64,000 nucleotides of DNA from an uncultured Pelagimonas sp. (GCA_947497905.1 CANMIH010000001.1:186001-250000), one strand, 5' to 3'. Shown: positions 8,179 through 16,621, counted from the first letter of the stretch. Numbers and translations: made by a program. Notes: a model not told the origin generated them from the letters alone.

Positions 8179-9034
8179 GACCTCTATTTTAGACCAGGGT
8201 GTATCTGCCTATTTGGCCGCACAAGAGGCACAGTTCCCGGATCTTAAATCCGGCGTTGAAAAACGGGTGCTCTGGGCCGGTGAACCTGAAGGGCAGACTG
8301 ATCAGGTCTTGCTCTACATCCACGGGTTCTCCGCCACATCAGAAGAGATTCGACCAGTGCCGGATGAGGTGGCACAGGCCATGGGGGCAAATCTAGTTTT
8401 CGCCCGTCTGACGGGACACGGCATCACTGGCGAGGCCTTGGCGCGCGCAACTTTGGACGCCTGGATGCAGGATATGGACGAAGCACTGGCCGTGGCACGC
8501 AAGGTGGGCAAGCGGATCACGGTGATGGCGACTTCGACAGGGTGCACCATGACCACGCTGGCCTTGGCTGCGGGTCTTGGCGCAGGGGTGGAACGCGTGA
8601 TCTTTGTCGCCCCGAATTTTCAGGTGAAGCAAAAGGCGGCGGTGATGTTGACCTGGCCTCTGGTTGAGATCTGGGGGCCTTGGGTGGGTGGCAAAACCCA
8701 TGGGTTTGATCCGGTGACCGAAGACCAGATCTATTTTGGCACGCCAGAATACCCATTCGCAGCGCTTCTGCCGATGGCGCAGGCGGTCAAGGCGGCCAGG
8801 TCGGTTGATTATGCGGCGCTGAAGATCCCGGCACTGTTTCTGTTTGATGACGGGGATGAAATTGTCGAATCCAAGCGAACCCGGCAGGTGGCCAAGATCT
8901 GGGGGGCGGATCTTCATGTGGTTGACAGCGACGGCACTGAAAATCCCACTCGGCATGTGATCGCTGGACGACTTTCAGCGCCGAGCATGACGGAGCAGGT
9001 TGTTTCCAAAATCAAAGAGTGGATGGATATCTAA
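8168..9034 (+). CDS. Alpha/beta hydrolase (carboxylesterase/lysophospholipase-like)
   Basis: A 288-residue alpha/beta hydrolase. HGFSATSEEI (about 52-61) forms the oxyanion region. The nucleophile elbow reads ATSTGCT, so the first Gly of GxSxG is Ala. A DDGDE acidic stretch and a late RHV supply likely Asp and His. It resembles monoacylglycerol lipase or esterase-type enzymes, with unknown substrate. ATG 8168 lies within the end of the upstream gene, and its TAA is followed immediately by the next ATG, so it sits in a coupled operon. Confidence 0.78.
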   Translation: MTFETSILDQGVSAYLAAQEAQFPDLKSGVEKRVLWAGEPEGQTDQVLLYIHGFSATSEEIRPVPDEVAQAMGANLVFARLTGHGITGEALARATLDAWMQDMDEALAVARKVGKRITVMATSTGCTMTTLALAAGLGAGVERVIFVAPNFQVKQKAAVMLTWPLVEIWGPWVGGKTHGFDPVTEDQIYFGTPEYPFAALLPMAQAVKAARSVDYAALKIPALFLFDDGDEIVESKRTRQVAKIWGADLHVVDSDGTENPTRHVIAGRLSAPSMTEQVVSKIKEWMDI

Positions 9035-9463
9035 ATGGACCAGCGTGTTAGCCTGATCACCCTTGGCGTAGCGGATATGGTTGTAAGTGCCGCGTTTTTT
9101 AAGGCGCTGGGCTGGCAGGAGGTGGAGAGCCCGGATGGAGTGGTGGCCTTTGATCTGATCGGCCAGACCTTGGGTCTCTATCCCATCGCCGCACTGGCGG
9201 AGGAGCTAGGGATTCCCGTGGAACAATTGGGGCGCGGTGCTGTCACGCTGGCCCACAATGTGCGCTCCAAAGAGGAAGTCGCCCCGCTTTTGGCGCAGGC
9301 CGAAGCGGCGGGGGGCAAAATCATCAAACCGGCGCAGGATGTGTTCTGGGGTGGGCATCACGGCTATTTCGCAGACCCCGACGGACATTTGTGGGAAATC
9401 GCTTATAACCCGTTTTCCAGGCTGCGTGACGATGGGGCCTTTCGTTGGACCGGGTATGAGTGA
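9035..9463 (+). CDS. VOC-family (glyoxalase/bleomycin-resistance fold) protein
   Basis: A 142-residue single-module vicinal-oxygen-chelate protein with the paired beta-alpha-beta-beta-beta units of the family; segments include LGVADMVVSAAFFKALGW near the start and YFADPDGHLWEIAYNP (about 112-127). VOC proteins are metal-dependent lyases, dioxygenases or resistance proteins; the reaction here is undefined. It abuts the upstream stop without a gap and its own stop overlaps the next ATG (9456). Confidence 0.85.
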   Translation: MDQRVSLITLGVADMVVSAAFFKALGWQEVESPDGVVAFDLIGQTLGLYPIAALAEELGIPVEQLGRGAVTLAHNVRSKEEVAPLLAQAEAAGGKIIKPAQDVFWGGHHGYFADPDGHLWEIAYNPFSRLRDDGAFRWTGYE

Positions 9464-10250
9464 GCTTCATCAGGGATTGGCTCGCTTTGCCTGTGATGTG
9501 CTTCCCAAAGGGGAAGATGGTGGTTTTGACGATCTGGCCATGACCGCCTGGCAATTTGGCTGCATGGCCCTTGTTGCGATGGGGGTGGCGGAAGAAACGC
9601 CCTCGGGCTGTCGCCTCCTAGTGTCTGAGGAGCAGCTGGGAAAGACGATCTTCCCGGAGGGGATCTGGGATGAGGATGCTGCGGTTGTTTTGTTCGCACT
9701 GGGTGAGCAGCGGGGGTATGATTTCGCAGAAGATGCGATCTTGTTGAACATTCATGCACCGGAGGCTTACAACTGGTTCGTTGCGCACGGGTGGGTCGTT
9801 GGAGATAATTGGACTGCAACGGCTTCCAACGCTCTAATTCGGTACGGGATTGGCGAGATTTCTTGTGAGCGTCTGGCTGAGATTGCTATTCGAGCCGCTA
9901 GAGAAGCCCCCGAAGATTTGCGGTCGCTACTGATTTCTTTGCAGCGCGGCCCTACTGAAAGGGACCTAGCAGAGTATCGAGCGGCACTTAAAGCACGGCA
10001 GGTGAAACGAGATCAAGACTTCCGTGATGAAGGTTTTCTCCCGTTGTCGCAATTCGTTGTCGAGCTTTCTCAGGACGAGAAAGAACGTGCTGCGCGCGTC
10101 GGTTGGCGAAGCAAAATCCGGCATGAGATGACTTGCGCCATGGAAAGCAGATGGCGACCATCACTTGGTTGGGACAGCGGCGAGGCTCTGTTGCCTTTGT
10201 TCCATGACCGGGTTGTCGAGGCTGTGGTTCAGCATTGGGAGGCGACATGA
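9456..10250 (+). CDS. Protein of unknown function with shifted codon use in its second half
   Basis: A 264-residue soluble protein that I do not recognise. The N-terminal half (about 1-110) is acidic with local patterns such as MTAWQFGCMALVAMGVAEETP. The C-terminal half is basic and helical, rich in Arg, Lys and Glu. From about 9800 the codons change: CGA, AGA, CTA and T-ending codons are frequent, unlike the neighbours, suggesting a recombinant or foreign 3' part. Its start overlaps the glyoxalase-fold gene and its end overlaps the M15-like gene by four bases, so expression is coupled. Confidence 0.65.
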   Translation: MSELHQGLARFACDVLPKGEDGGFDDLAMTAWQFGCMALVAMGVAEETPSGCRLLVSEEQLGKTIFPEGIWDEDAAVVLFALGEQRGYDFAEDAILLNIHAPEAYNWFVAHGWVVGDNWTATASNALIRYGIGEISCERLAEIAIRAAREAPEDLRSLLISLQRGPTERDLAEYRAALKARQVKRDQDFRDEGFLPLSQFVVELSQDEKERAARVGWRSKIRHEMTCAMESRWRPSLGWDSGEALLPLFHDRVVEAVVQHWEAT

Positions 10251-10867
10251 GATCCCCTCGGTCGATGTGGAGCCTTGAAACTCTTGGTCGGGAACGTCTG
10301 TCACGGCATTTCTGGATGCGTGAATTTTTGTACTCGGAAATTGGCAATTTCCACCAGATCCAGAACATCCCGGAAAATCCGGATCTCGCGCTGGAGCGGG
10401 GGCGGATGCTGTGTTCCGAGCTTCTTGATCCCTTGCAAGAGACCTTTGGCCGGATCTTCGTACGCTCGGGCTATCGGTCTCCGACGCTCAACCAATTTGG
10501 CAACGAGAACCGGCTCAATTGCGCGGCGAATGATTATTTTCTTGAGTGTCACATCTGGGATTTGCCGGACACGCCAATTGCTGGCGCCTCTATCGTGATC
10601 CCGTGGTTCGCAGATCAATATGCGCAGGGGCGGGATTGGCGCGATCTGGCCTGGTGGCTCTATGATCATATCCCTTTCGCCGAAGTGTGGTTTTTCCCCA
10701 AGCTCTGCGCGTTTAACATCAGCTGGCGGCCCGAAGGACCTCGTCGCATCGATAGTTATATCGCGCCACGAGGTTTGTTGCATCGCCCCGGAGACGCCCC
10801 GGAAGACGGCCGCGCGCAGCGCTATGTGGATTTCCCCAAGTTTCGGGGCATTCCCTACCCGCAATAG
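10247..10867 (+). CDS. M15-peptidase-like protein lacking zinc ligands
   Basis: A 206-residue protein with the layout of M15A-type peptidoglycan peptidases: FVRSGYRSPTLNQ (about 72-84) matches the substrate-side motif. The zinc site, normally a His in SxH..G.A.D and a late HVS/HIS motif, reads LNCAANDY with a later HIWD, and AFNISW. At least one ligand His is therefore Asn, and the protein may be a non-catalytic binder. The start at 10247 has GGGAGG upstream and overlaps the preceding stop (ATGA). It ends the coupled run. Confidence 0.65.
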   Translation: MRSPRSMWSLETLGRERLSRHFWMREFLYSEIGNFHQIQNIPENPDLALERGRMLCSELLDPLQETFGRIFVRSGYRSPTLNQFGNENRLNCAANDYFLECHIWDLPDTPIAGASIVIPWFADQYAQGRDWRDLAWWLYDHIPFAEVWFFPKLCAFNISWRPEGPRRIDSYIAPRGLLHRPGDAPEDGRAQRYVDFPKFRGIPYPQ

Positions 10868-10928
10868 GGGAATTGTCCCCACGTTGCACAAGGCTTAGGT
10901 CTAGGGGGAAAGTAAATGAGGTGGGCCC

Positions 10929-11894
10929 ATGCAGGGATTCGATCCTAAATTCCAAGATTTTCCGGAGTATATTCTGACCACGACCCGTGAGATCTGGGAG
11001 GATCATGGATTGGCGCGGGGCGTGGCGGAATATCTGCATCCGGATGTGATCCAGCGCAGCCCGCTTGGGGTGTATGTGGGGGCGGATCAGGCCAAAGCTC
11101 AGATGATGGCCACTTTGGTGGCTGTACCCGATCGTTCGATGATGAGCGAGGATGTGATCTGGTCGGGCAGCGATGCTGTGGGGTTTCTGGGGTCGCAGCG
11201 GATTTTGTCGACGGGCACCCATAAGGGCGCAGGGGTGTTTGGCGCACCAACGGGCCGCAAGCTGCGCTATCGGGTGCTGACAGACAGCTATGCCAAAGCC
11301 AATCAGATCAGCGACGTCTGGAGCGTTCAGGACACCGGTGCCATCCTGCGCCAGCTGGGATTGGACGGTGCCGACTGGGCGCGCGAGCAGCTGAGCGTGA
11401 TGGACCCTGCGCAGGCTCCTTTGCGGCCTGCGGTGGATGTGGTTGGGCCCTATACCGGGCCCGGCAACGCCAGCCAGTGGGGCGTGGGCTTTGCCAGCCT
11501 TCTGACCCAGATGATGGAGGGCGAGTTTTCGGTTGTGGCCCAGCAATACGACCGCGCCTGCCATCTGTGTTACCCCGGTGGTCTCGAAACCCATGGCCCC
11601 GAAGCGGCGGAAGCCTTTTGGATGGGTCTTCGGTCATCCTTCCCTTCAGCAAGGTTTGAAATCCATCATCGGATTGGCATGGAAGAGCCTTTGATGCCGG
11701 CCCGTGCGGCGGTGCGGTGGTCCCTGACTGGGCGTCATGATGGCTGGGGCACTTTCGGGCGGCCCACGGGTGCAGAGGTGCATGTGATGGGCATGTCTCA
11801 CGCAGAGTTTGGTCCGTGGGGACTAAGACGTGAATGGACATTGATCGACGAAGCGGCAATCTGGATGCAGATCCAGCACACCATCGGAGGATAG
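10929..11894 (+). CDS. Double NTF2-like (SnoaL-type) protein
   Basis: A 321-residue protein that appears to hold two NTF2-like alpha+beta cone domains (about 20-140 and 170-315). Each has a long N-terminal helix, WxG/GxxxVHV-like strands and conserved acidic and His residues; SnoaL-type domains are small isomerases, hydrolases or ligand binders. GAGGTGG lies just upstream of the ATG. It is followed two bases later by the flavin-oxidase-like gene, so the pair may act in one pathway, possibly breakdown of a small organic molecule. No substrate can be named. Confidence 0.7.
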   Translation: MQGFDPKFQDFPEYILTTTREIWEDHGLARGVAEYLHPDVIQRSPLGVYVGADQAKAQMMATLVAVPDRSMMSEDVIWSGSDAVGFLGSQRILSTGTHKGAGVFGAPTGRKLRYRVLTDSYAKANQISDVWSVQDTGAILRQLGLDGADWAREQLSVMDPAQAPLRPAVDVVGPYTGPGNASQWGVGFASLLTQMMEGEFSVVAQQYDRACHLCYPGGLETHGPEAAEAFWMGLRSSFPSARFEIHHRIGMEEPLMPARAAVRWSLTGRHDGWGTFGRPTGAEVHVMGMSHAEFGPWGLRREWTLIDEAAIWMQIQHTIGG

Positions 11895-11896
11895 TC

Positions 11897-12517
11897 GTGG
11901 AAAGTTTCGGCAAGCTGTTGTTCACCCCCGCCGTTCAGGCAGAGCAGGACAAGGTGGGGATGCGCGACCGCTATGCCCAAACCTATGAGACACGGTTCAC
12001 AGGGCCTTTGGATGACAACACGCGGACCTTCATCCAAACGCGGCAAAGCTTTTACATGGCCAGCGTCTCATCACATGATTGGCCTTACATCCAGCACCGT
12101 GGTGGGCCTGCGGGCTTCGTAAAGATTTTGGGTGAAGAGCAGATCGGCTTTGCCGATTACGCTGGCAACAAACAGTTCATCACGCGCGGCAATCTTGAGA
12201 CGGAAACCAAGGTGTCGCTGTTCTTTATGGACTATCCGCGTAAAGCCCGGCTGAAGCTTTTGGGGCGGGCGCGGATGGTGGATGCCAAAGACGATCCGAA
12301 CCTCGCCGCACGGTTGTTTCAAGACGGGGCTGCACCGACGGAGCGGCTGGTGGTGATTGATGTTGCTGCGGTGGACTGGAACTGTCCGAAATACATCGAG
12401 CCGCGCTATAGCGAAGGCGAGATCGCCGCGATGATCGGGCCTCGTCTGGCCGCGCTCGAAGAGGAAAATGATTTACTTCGCAAACAGTTGGCGGCGTTCG
12501 AGGCGAATCAGACTTAG
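11897..12517 (+). CDS. Pyridoxamine-5'-phosphate-oxidase-family (flavin split-barrel) protein
   Basis: A 206-residue protein of the PNPOx-like split-barrel family, which binds FMN, F420 or haem. Characteristic stretches are FYMASVSSHDWPYIQHRGGPAG (about 56-77) and GNKQFITRGNL (about 99-109). The GTG at 11897 is chosen because GGAGG lies six bases upstream; an ATG at 11834 has no such site and would overlap the NTF2 gene by 61 bases. A short Leu/Glu coiled segment closes the protein. It is probably co-transcribed with the NTF2-like gene. Confidence 0.8.
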   Translation: MESFGKLLFTPAVQAEQDKVGMRDRYAQTYETRFTGPLDDNTRTFIQTRQSFYMASVSSHDWPYIQHRGGPAGFVKILGEEQIGFADYAGNKQFITRGNLETETKVSLFFMDYPRKARLKLLGRARMVDAKDDPNLAARLFQDGAAPTERLVVIDVAAVDWNCPKYIEPRYSEGEIAAMIGPRLAALEEENDLLRKQLAAFEANQT

Positions 12518-12644
12518 CCCGATTGGCGGGCCGATTCTGTGGATAACTCATAGGTTGCGTCACACGATGTCGCCGATCCTTCGCGCCGCAGAGCAGCGAA
12601 GCCCTTGAAAAAAATGGTTAACACTACAATCCCTAGCGAAACCG

Positions 12645-12673
12645 TTGACCCGCCACACAACATGCGCGACGAT
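12645..12673 (+). promoter_or_regulatory. Possible promoter of the LysM-binding-protein pair
   Basis: TTGACC at 12645-12650 is followed after 17 bases by GACGAT (12668-12673), a fair -35 and weak -10, about 47 bases ahead of the first LysM gene. Confidence 0.3.
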
Positions 12674-12719
12674 CCCGGCAAGGTATGGGGGCCCTTAACG
12701 ATTTCAGGGGGATAAATGT

Positions 12720-13802
12720 ATGATGAAACGCGTTTGCGCGCTGGCCACGGCTACGCTGTTGGCCGGAACCGTGTCGGTTGCGGCACAGGACACCTGTGGT
12801 GGTGTCTACAAAGTGAAACGAGGCGACAGTCTCTCGGGAATTTCTGACACGCTCTATCAGGACGCTGGACAGTGGACCGCGATTTTTCAGGCGAACTCTG
12901 ATAAGATCAGCAGCCCGAACTCAATCCGCGTTGGTCAGACCTATCGCATTCCCTGTATTGGCGGTTTGCCCAAGGGGCTGGAAGGCGGACGCGTGATCGA
13001 GGCAGCGGCGCCAGCTGTTGCTGCGCCATTGGTCGTTGCGCCCGGCACGGCAGAGACCCGCAAAAAAATCAACGTTCTGACCGGCAGCGACTTTGCGCCC
13101 TTCACTGACAAAGGCCTGCCCAAAGGCGGTCTGCTGGCCGAGGTTGTGGATGAGGCCATGAAGGCTGCCAATCCCGATGAAGGCTATGCCATCCACTGGG
13201 TGAATGATTGGTCGGCGCATCACGAACCGCTTTTGTCCAATGCGCTGCTGGACATCGGTTTTCCCTGGTTCAAGCCAGATTGTCAGGCAGACCCGAGCAC
13301 CTATCGCTGCGCCAATCTGAATTTCTCGGATTCGATGTTTGAGGTGTTGATGCTGTTGTTTGTCGACAGCCAGCGCCCGATGGCCTTTACGTCGGACGCG
13401 GATATGCAGGGCAAAACCCTGTGCCGGCCAGCAGGCTATTCGACCTATATCTTCGACCAGCAAGACCGCAACTGGTTGAAAGATGGGGTGATCAAGCTTG
13501 AGGTTCCCAACTCTCCCGGCGACTGTTTCCGTCTGCTGACAGAGGGCAAGGTCGATGGCGTTGTGCTGAACGAATTCCTGGGCCGAAAGAAGATCAAAGA
13601 GCTGGGTCTGCAGGACCGGGTGCAGGTGGCCGCAGGTCAACCCATTTCGGTGGATGGCAACCACATGGTTGTGCACAAATCCCACCCCCAGGGAGACGAG
13701 CTTTTGGCGGTGTTTGAAGATGGTTTGGCCAAAATCAAGGAAAACGGCACCTATCAGCGCATCATTGACGAACATATGACCCGTATCTGGGCCGAGTTCT
13801 GA
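12720..13802 (+). CDS. Exported LysM domain fused to periplasmic solute-binding domain (paralogue 1)
   Basis: A 360-residue exported protein: signal peptide (about 1-22), LysM domain (about 29-78, VKRGDSLSGIS to RVGQTYRIPC), an Ala/Pro-rich linker, then an SBP type 3 (amino-acid-binding-like) domain (about 113-355) opening with VLTGSDFAPFTDKG. LysM binds peptidoglycan; the solute-binding half suggests a ligand sensor or carrier tethered to the wall. No permease or ATPase genes are adjacent. It forms a tandem pair with the next gene, one base away, with clear similarity along the whole length (for example GFPWFKPDC and GKTLCRP in both). Confidence 0.82.
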   Translation: MMKRVCALATATLLAGTVSVAAQDTCGGVYKVKRGDSLSGISDTLYQDAGQWTAIFQANSDKISSPNSIRVGQTYRIPCIGGLPKGLEGGRVIEAAAPAVAAPLVVAPGTAETRKKINVLTGSDFAPFTDKGLPKGGLLAEVVDEAMKAANPDEGYAIHWVNDWSAHHEPLLSNALLDIGFPWFKPDCQADPSTYRCANLNFSDSMFEVLMLLFVDSQRPMAFTSDADMQGKTLCRPAGYSTYIFDQQDRNWLKDGVIKLEVPNSPGDCFRLLTEGKVDGVVLNEFLGRKKIKELGLQDRVQVAAGQPISVDGNHMVVHKSHPQGDELLAVFEDGLAKIKENGTYQRIIDEHMTRIWAEF

Positions 13803-13803
13803 T

Positions 13804-14841
13804 ATGCGCAGAGTGTTCAATGCGCTCATCGCGCCCGTTTTGGCTTTTGCGCTGCCCCAGATGGCGGCGGCGCAGGACTGCCAGCCGAGCTCTCATACGG
13901 TCCAGCCGGGTGAGACGGTGTTCACCATTGCCAACCACTATTTCGGGGACGCGGAGAAATGGACTTTGATCTATTACTCCAATGAAGAACTGCTGAAATC
14001 AGCGGTGTTTCAGGTCTCGCCGGGGGATGATCTGGTGATCCCCTGTGTGGCCGGGCAACGCAAAGCCGATGCAACGCCGCTGTTGCAGGACAATGCAGAA
14101 ATGAAGCTGGTGACGGGGTCGAACTATGCCCCATTCACCGACCGCGGCTGGCCCGGTGACGGGATGGTGACTGAGTTGGTCAACGCCGCGCTGGAAACCA
14201 CGCCGAATCCGGTCAGCTATTCGGTGACCTGGGAAGATGATTGGTCAAAGCACCTGTTCCCGATGCTCGACAGCAAGCAGTTTGATATGGGCTTCCCCTG
14301 GCTCAAGCCGGACTGTGCGTCGACGCCAAACAACGAGCGCTGCAAGAATTTCCACTTCTCGGATCCGCTGGTTGAGGTTCTGATTTTGCTGTTTGTCCGT
14401 GAAGGCTCAGGCATCACCTATGAACAGGACGCGGATGTGATTGGCAAAACCCTGTGCCGCCCTGAGGGGTATTTCACCCATGATCTGGACCGCCCGGGCC
14501 GGGAATGGCTCAAGAAGGGGCTGATCAAGCTGGTACAGGCAGACAGCCCGAAGGCCTGTTTTCAGGAACTTCTGGCGGGCCGTGTTGATGCGGTGACGTT
14601 GAATGTGTTCCTTGGAGCAACCACGATTGACGACATGGGGCTGAGGGGCGCCGTTGTGCCGCTCGATAAACCTCTGTCGGTCGAAGGCCTGCACGTGGTG
14701 ATCTCCAAAAAACACTGGCGGGGGACAACCCACCTGTATCGCTTTAATGCGGGCCTTGCCGCGCTGAAGAAAAGTGATCGCTATGCTCAGATTGTGTCCA
14801 AACATCTGGGCGAGTTCTGGGACCAGTTGAAAACACAGTAA
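13804..14841 (+). CDS. Exported LysM domain fused to periplasmic solute-binding domain (paralogue 2)
   Basis: A 345-residue paralogue of the upstream protein with the same order: signal peptide (about 1-23), LysM (about 31-78, VQPGETVFTIA to VSPGDDLVIPC), linker, solute-binding domain (about 98-340, opening VTGSNYAPFTDRG). It starts two bases after the upstream stop, so the two are co-transcribed and probably arose by duplication. A strong terminator follows. The second binding domain may have diverged in ligand or form a heterodimer with the first; neither can be decided from sequence. Confidence 0.82.
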   Translation: MRRVFNALIAPVLAFALPQMAAAQDCQPSSHTVQPGETVFTIANHYFGDAEKWTLIYYSNEELLKSAVFQVSPGDDLVIPCVAGQRKADATPLLQDNAEMKLVTGSNYAPFTDRGWPGDGMVTELVNAALETTPNPVSYSVTWEDDWSKHLFPMLDSKQFDMGFPWLKPDCASTPNNERCKNFHFSDPLVEVLILLFVREGSGITYEQDADVIGKTLCRPEGYFTHDLDRPGREWLKKGLIKLVQADSPKACFQELLAGRVDAVTLNVFLGATTIDDMGLRGAVVPLDKPLSVEGLHVVISKKHWRGTTHLYRFNAGLAALKKSDRYAQIVSKHLGEFWDQLKTQ

Positions 14842-14865
14842 GCGCCACATGTGGCAGATCTGCTA

Positions 14866-14896
14866 GACCCGGGGTTGCAATGCGGCCCCGGGTTTC
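14866..14896 (+). terminator. Intrinsic terminator of the LysM pair
   Basis: ACCCGGGG (14867-14874) pairs with CCCCGGGT (14886-14893), followed by TTTCTT. It lies 25 bases after the second LysM gene. Confidence 0.85.
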
Positions 14897-14991
14897 TTGT
14901 GGGCTTTCCAAATTCTTAACCTTTGGTAATCTGTTGCAAACAGGCGGGTTTTCGACCCTAACCAAAGCAGTGATTTCAAAGGGTCTTGGCC

Positions 14992-15702
14992 ATGCGTGAA
15001 CCAATCGTTTTTTTGCCTGGTTTGCTGTGCGATGCCCGTCTGTATGGCCCGCTGATCGCGGACCTGTCACGTGACCATGCCGTGATGACCGCGCCTTTGA
15101 CGCAGGGCGAGCGGATTGAGGAAATGGCCTCGATGCTGTTGGATCTGCTGCCCAAGCGCTTTGCTCTGGTCGGTTGGGAACTGGGGGGCATGGTGGCCTT
15201 GGAGCTGATCCGTCGCGCGCCCGATCGTGTTGCGCGCCTTGCCTTGGTTTCAACCACACCCCTCGCAGATACCCCTCAACAGGCTGCAGAGCGCGATCCT
15301 CTGATCATCCGTGCGCGCGCGGGGAAGTTTGACGAGGTTGTATCCGAGGAACGCAAGGCTTCGGCTCTGGCGGCAGGCCCATTCCGCGCCGAGATTGTGG
15401 CGCTGATGCAGGATATGGCGCAGGGGTTGGGGGGGGACTGTTATGTGCGGCAGGCCCGGGCCATGCAACGCCGCCGCGACCAACAGACCACGCTGCGCAA
15501 GATTGCGGTGCCCTGCATGGTGCTCTGTGGAGAAGAGGATCCGGTGACCCCGGTCAAACGCCACAGTTTTATGGCCGAAATGATCCCCGGCGCGGATTTG
15601 CAGGTGGTTGAGCAAGCCGGACAGATCCCGATGCTGGAACAGCCGGAGACCGTCGCAGAGCTGCTGCGCGGCTGGCTGGCACAGCCCTTGATGCTGCGCT
15701 GA
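14992..15702 (+). CDS. Alpha/beta-hydrolase-fold protein without catalytic Ser and His
   Basis: A 236-residue alpha/beta-hydrolase-fold protein. The nucleophile elbow, normally GxSxG, reads GWELGG with Glu at residue 63. The late catalytic His segment, normally AGH.P..E.P, reads AGQIPMLEQP with Gln. An acidic GEEDPVTP stretch remains. Both key residues are therefore changed and it is probably a non-hydrolytic member or a different catalyst. ATG 14992 is used because AAAGGG lies eight bases upstream; a TTG at 14986 is possible. It stands alone between a terminator and the RNase P RNA gene. Confidence 0.78.
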   Translation: MREPIVFLPGLLCDARLYGPLIADLSRDHAVMTAPLTQGERIEEMASMLLDLLPKRFALVGWELGGMVALELIRRAPDRVARLALVSTTPLADTPQQAAERDPLIIRARAGKFDEVVSEERKASALAAGPFRAEIVALMQDMAQGLGGDCYVRQARAMQRRRDQQTTLRKIAVPCMVLCGEEDPVTPVKRHSFMAEMIPGADLQVVEQAGQIPMLEQPETVAELLRGWLAQPLMLR

Positions 15703-15855
15703 TCTTGCTAAATTGAGCAGGCCTTTGGCCTGCGCCGGATGTCTCGTCCTTGTGCCTGCGGCTCCGTCCTCGGGTGGGCGCGTGGTGCAAGGTTTTGGCA
15801 GGGGGCAGGCGTTTGAATGGTTGACGGCAGGCATTTGGGCTTTTAGTGCGGGCGG

Positions 15856-16267
15856 GTGCGGAAGGCTGGACGGCTGCACCGAATGGTGAGGAAAGTCCGG
15901 ACTCAGTAAAGCAGCGGTGCCGGGTAACGCCCGGGCAGGGTAACCTGACGGAGAGCGCCACAGAAAACAAACCGCCGCATTGCAGCCTGAAAGCGTGCTT
16001 TCGGGTCAGCTGCGGTAAGGGTGAAACGGTGGAGTAAGAGACCACCGGGGGGCTGGCAACAGCGCCCGCATGGCAAGCCCCACCGGGAGCAACGCCAAAT
16101 AGGAACCTCGCGTTCGCTGATCCTTTCGGGGATATCGGGGCAGGGCGGCTTTGGCCTGAGAGGTTCGGGTTGGCAGCAAGAGCCAGGTGGCAACATCTGG
16201 CCCAGATGAATGGCCGTCTAACCAGGGCAACCTGGGGGACAAAATCCGGCTTACAGGCCTTCCGCAC
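15856..16267 (+). ncRNA. rnpB: RNase P RNA (bacterial class A)
   Basis: About 412 bases with the terminal helix GTGCGGAAGGC (15856-15866) pairing with GCCTTCCGCAC (16257-16267). Conserved blocks include GAGGAAAGTCCGGAC (15888-15902) and the late ACAAAATCCGGCTTACAGGC region (16239-16258). These are the P4 and specificity-core signatures of the catalytic RNA that matures tRNA 5' ends. Exact ends may differ by several bases. Reading frames crossing it on both strands are not genes. Confidence 0.93.
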
Positions 16268-16309
16268 ATAAAAACCTGCGATTCATCGCGAGATTCCGCC
16301 AAGGTGCGG

Positions 16310-16337
16310 TTGACTCGGGCGCAGGCATGGGTAAAAG
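16310..16337 (+). promoter_or_regulatory. Probable promoter of rpmG
   Basis: TTGACT (16310-16315) and TAAAAG (16332-16337) are 16 bases apart, a sigma-70-like pair, 56 bases ahead of the rpmG start. Confidence 0.45.
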
Positions 16338-16393
16338 CCAAGCTTCATAGATTTTTCACGTGGGCAGTCGCCCAGCGTTGCAGGAGATGACCC

Positions 16394-16561
16394 ATGGCGA
16401 AGCCGACCACAATTAAGATCCGCCTGAACTCGAGCGCGGGCACTGGCCACTTCTACGTGACCAAGAAAAACGCACGTACCATGACCGAAAAAATGGTCAT
16501 TCGCAAATACGACCCCGTTGCGCGCAAGCACGTCGAATATAAAGAAGGCAAGATCAAGTAA
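16394..16561 (+). CDS. rpmG: 50S ribosomal protein L33
   Basis: A 55-residue protein beginning [16 protein letters not shown] and ending EYKEGKIK, the typical L33 length and sequence without the zinc Cys pairs, as in alphaproteobacteria. It is part of the large ribosomal subunit near the E site. An AGGAG site lies seven bases ahead of the ATG. It is monocistronic, between a putative promoter (16310) and a strong terminator (16584), and lies just after rnpB. Confidence 0.95.
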   Translation: MAKPTTIKIRLNSSAGTGHFYVTKKNARTMTEKMVIRKYDPVARKHVEYKEGKIK

Positions 16562-16583
16562 GATCGCTTTCATATCCGAATGC

Positions 16584-16621
16584 AGGGCCGCGCCGGGAGA
16601 CCGACGCGGCCCTTTCTTTTT
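16584..16621 (+). terminator. Intrinsic terminator of rpmG
   Basis: AGGGCCGCG (16584-16592) pairs with CGCGGCCCT (16605-16613), followed by TTCTTTTT. Confidence 0.9.

Noticed and set aside
6851-10867. Prophage or phage remnant because of the M15-like gene
   Set aside because: No capsid, tail, integrase or terminase gene is present and the neighbours are metabolic enzymes.
15846-16390. Several reading frames across the RNase P RNA region on both strands
   Set aside because: The conserved catalytic-RNA blocks and closing helix explain the region; the frames have no independent support.
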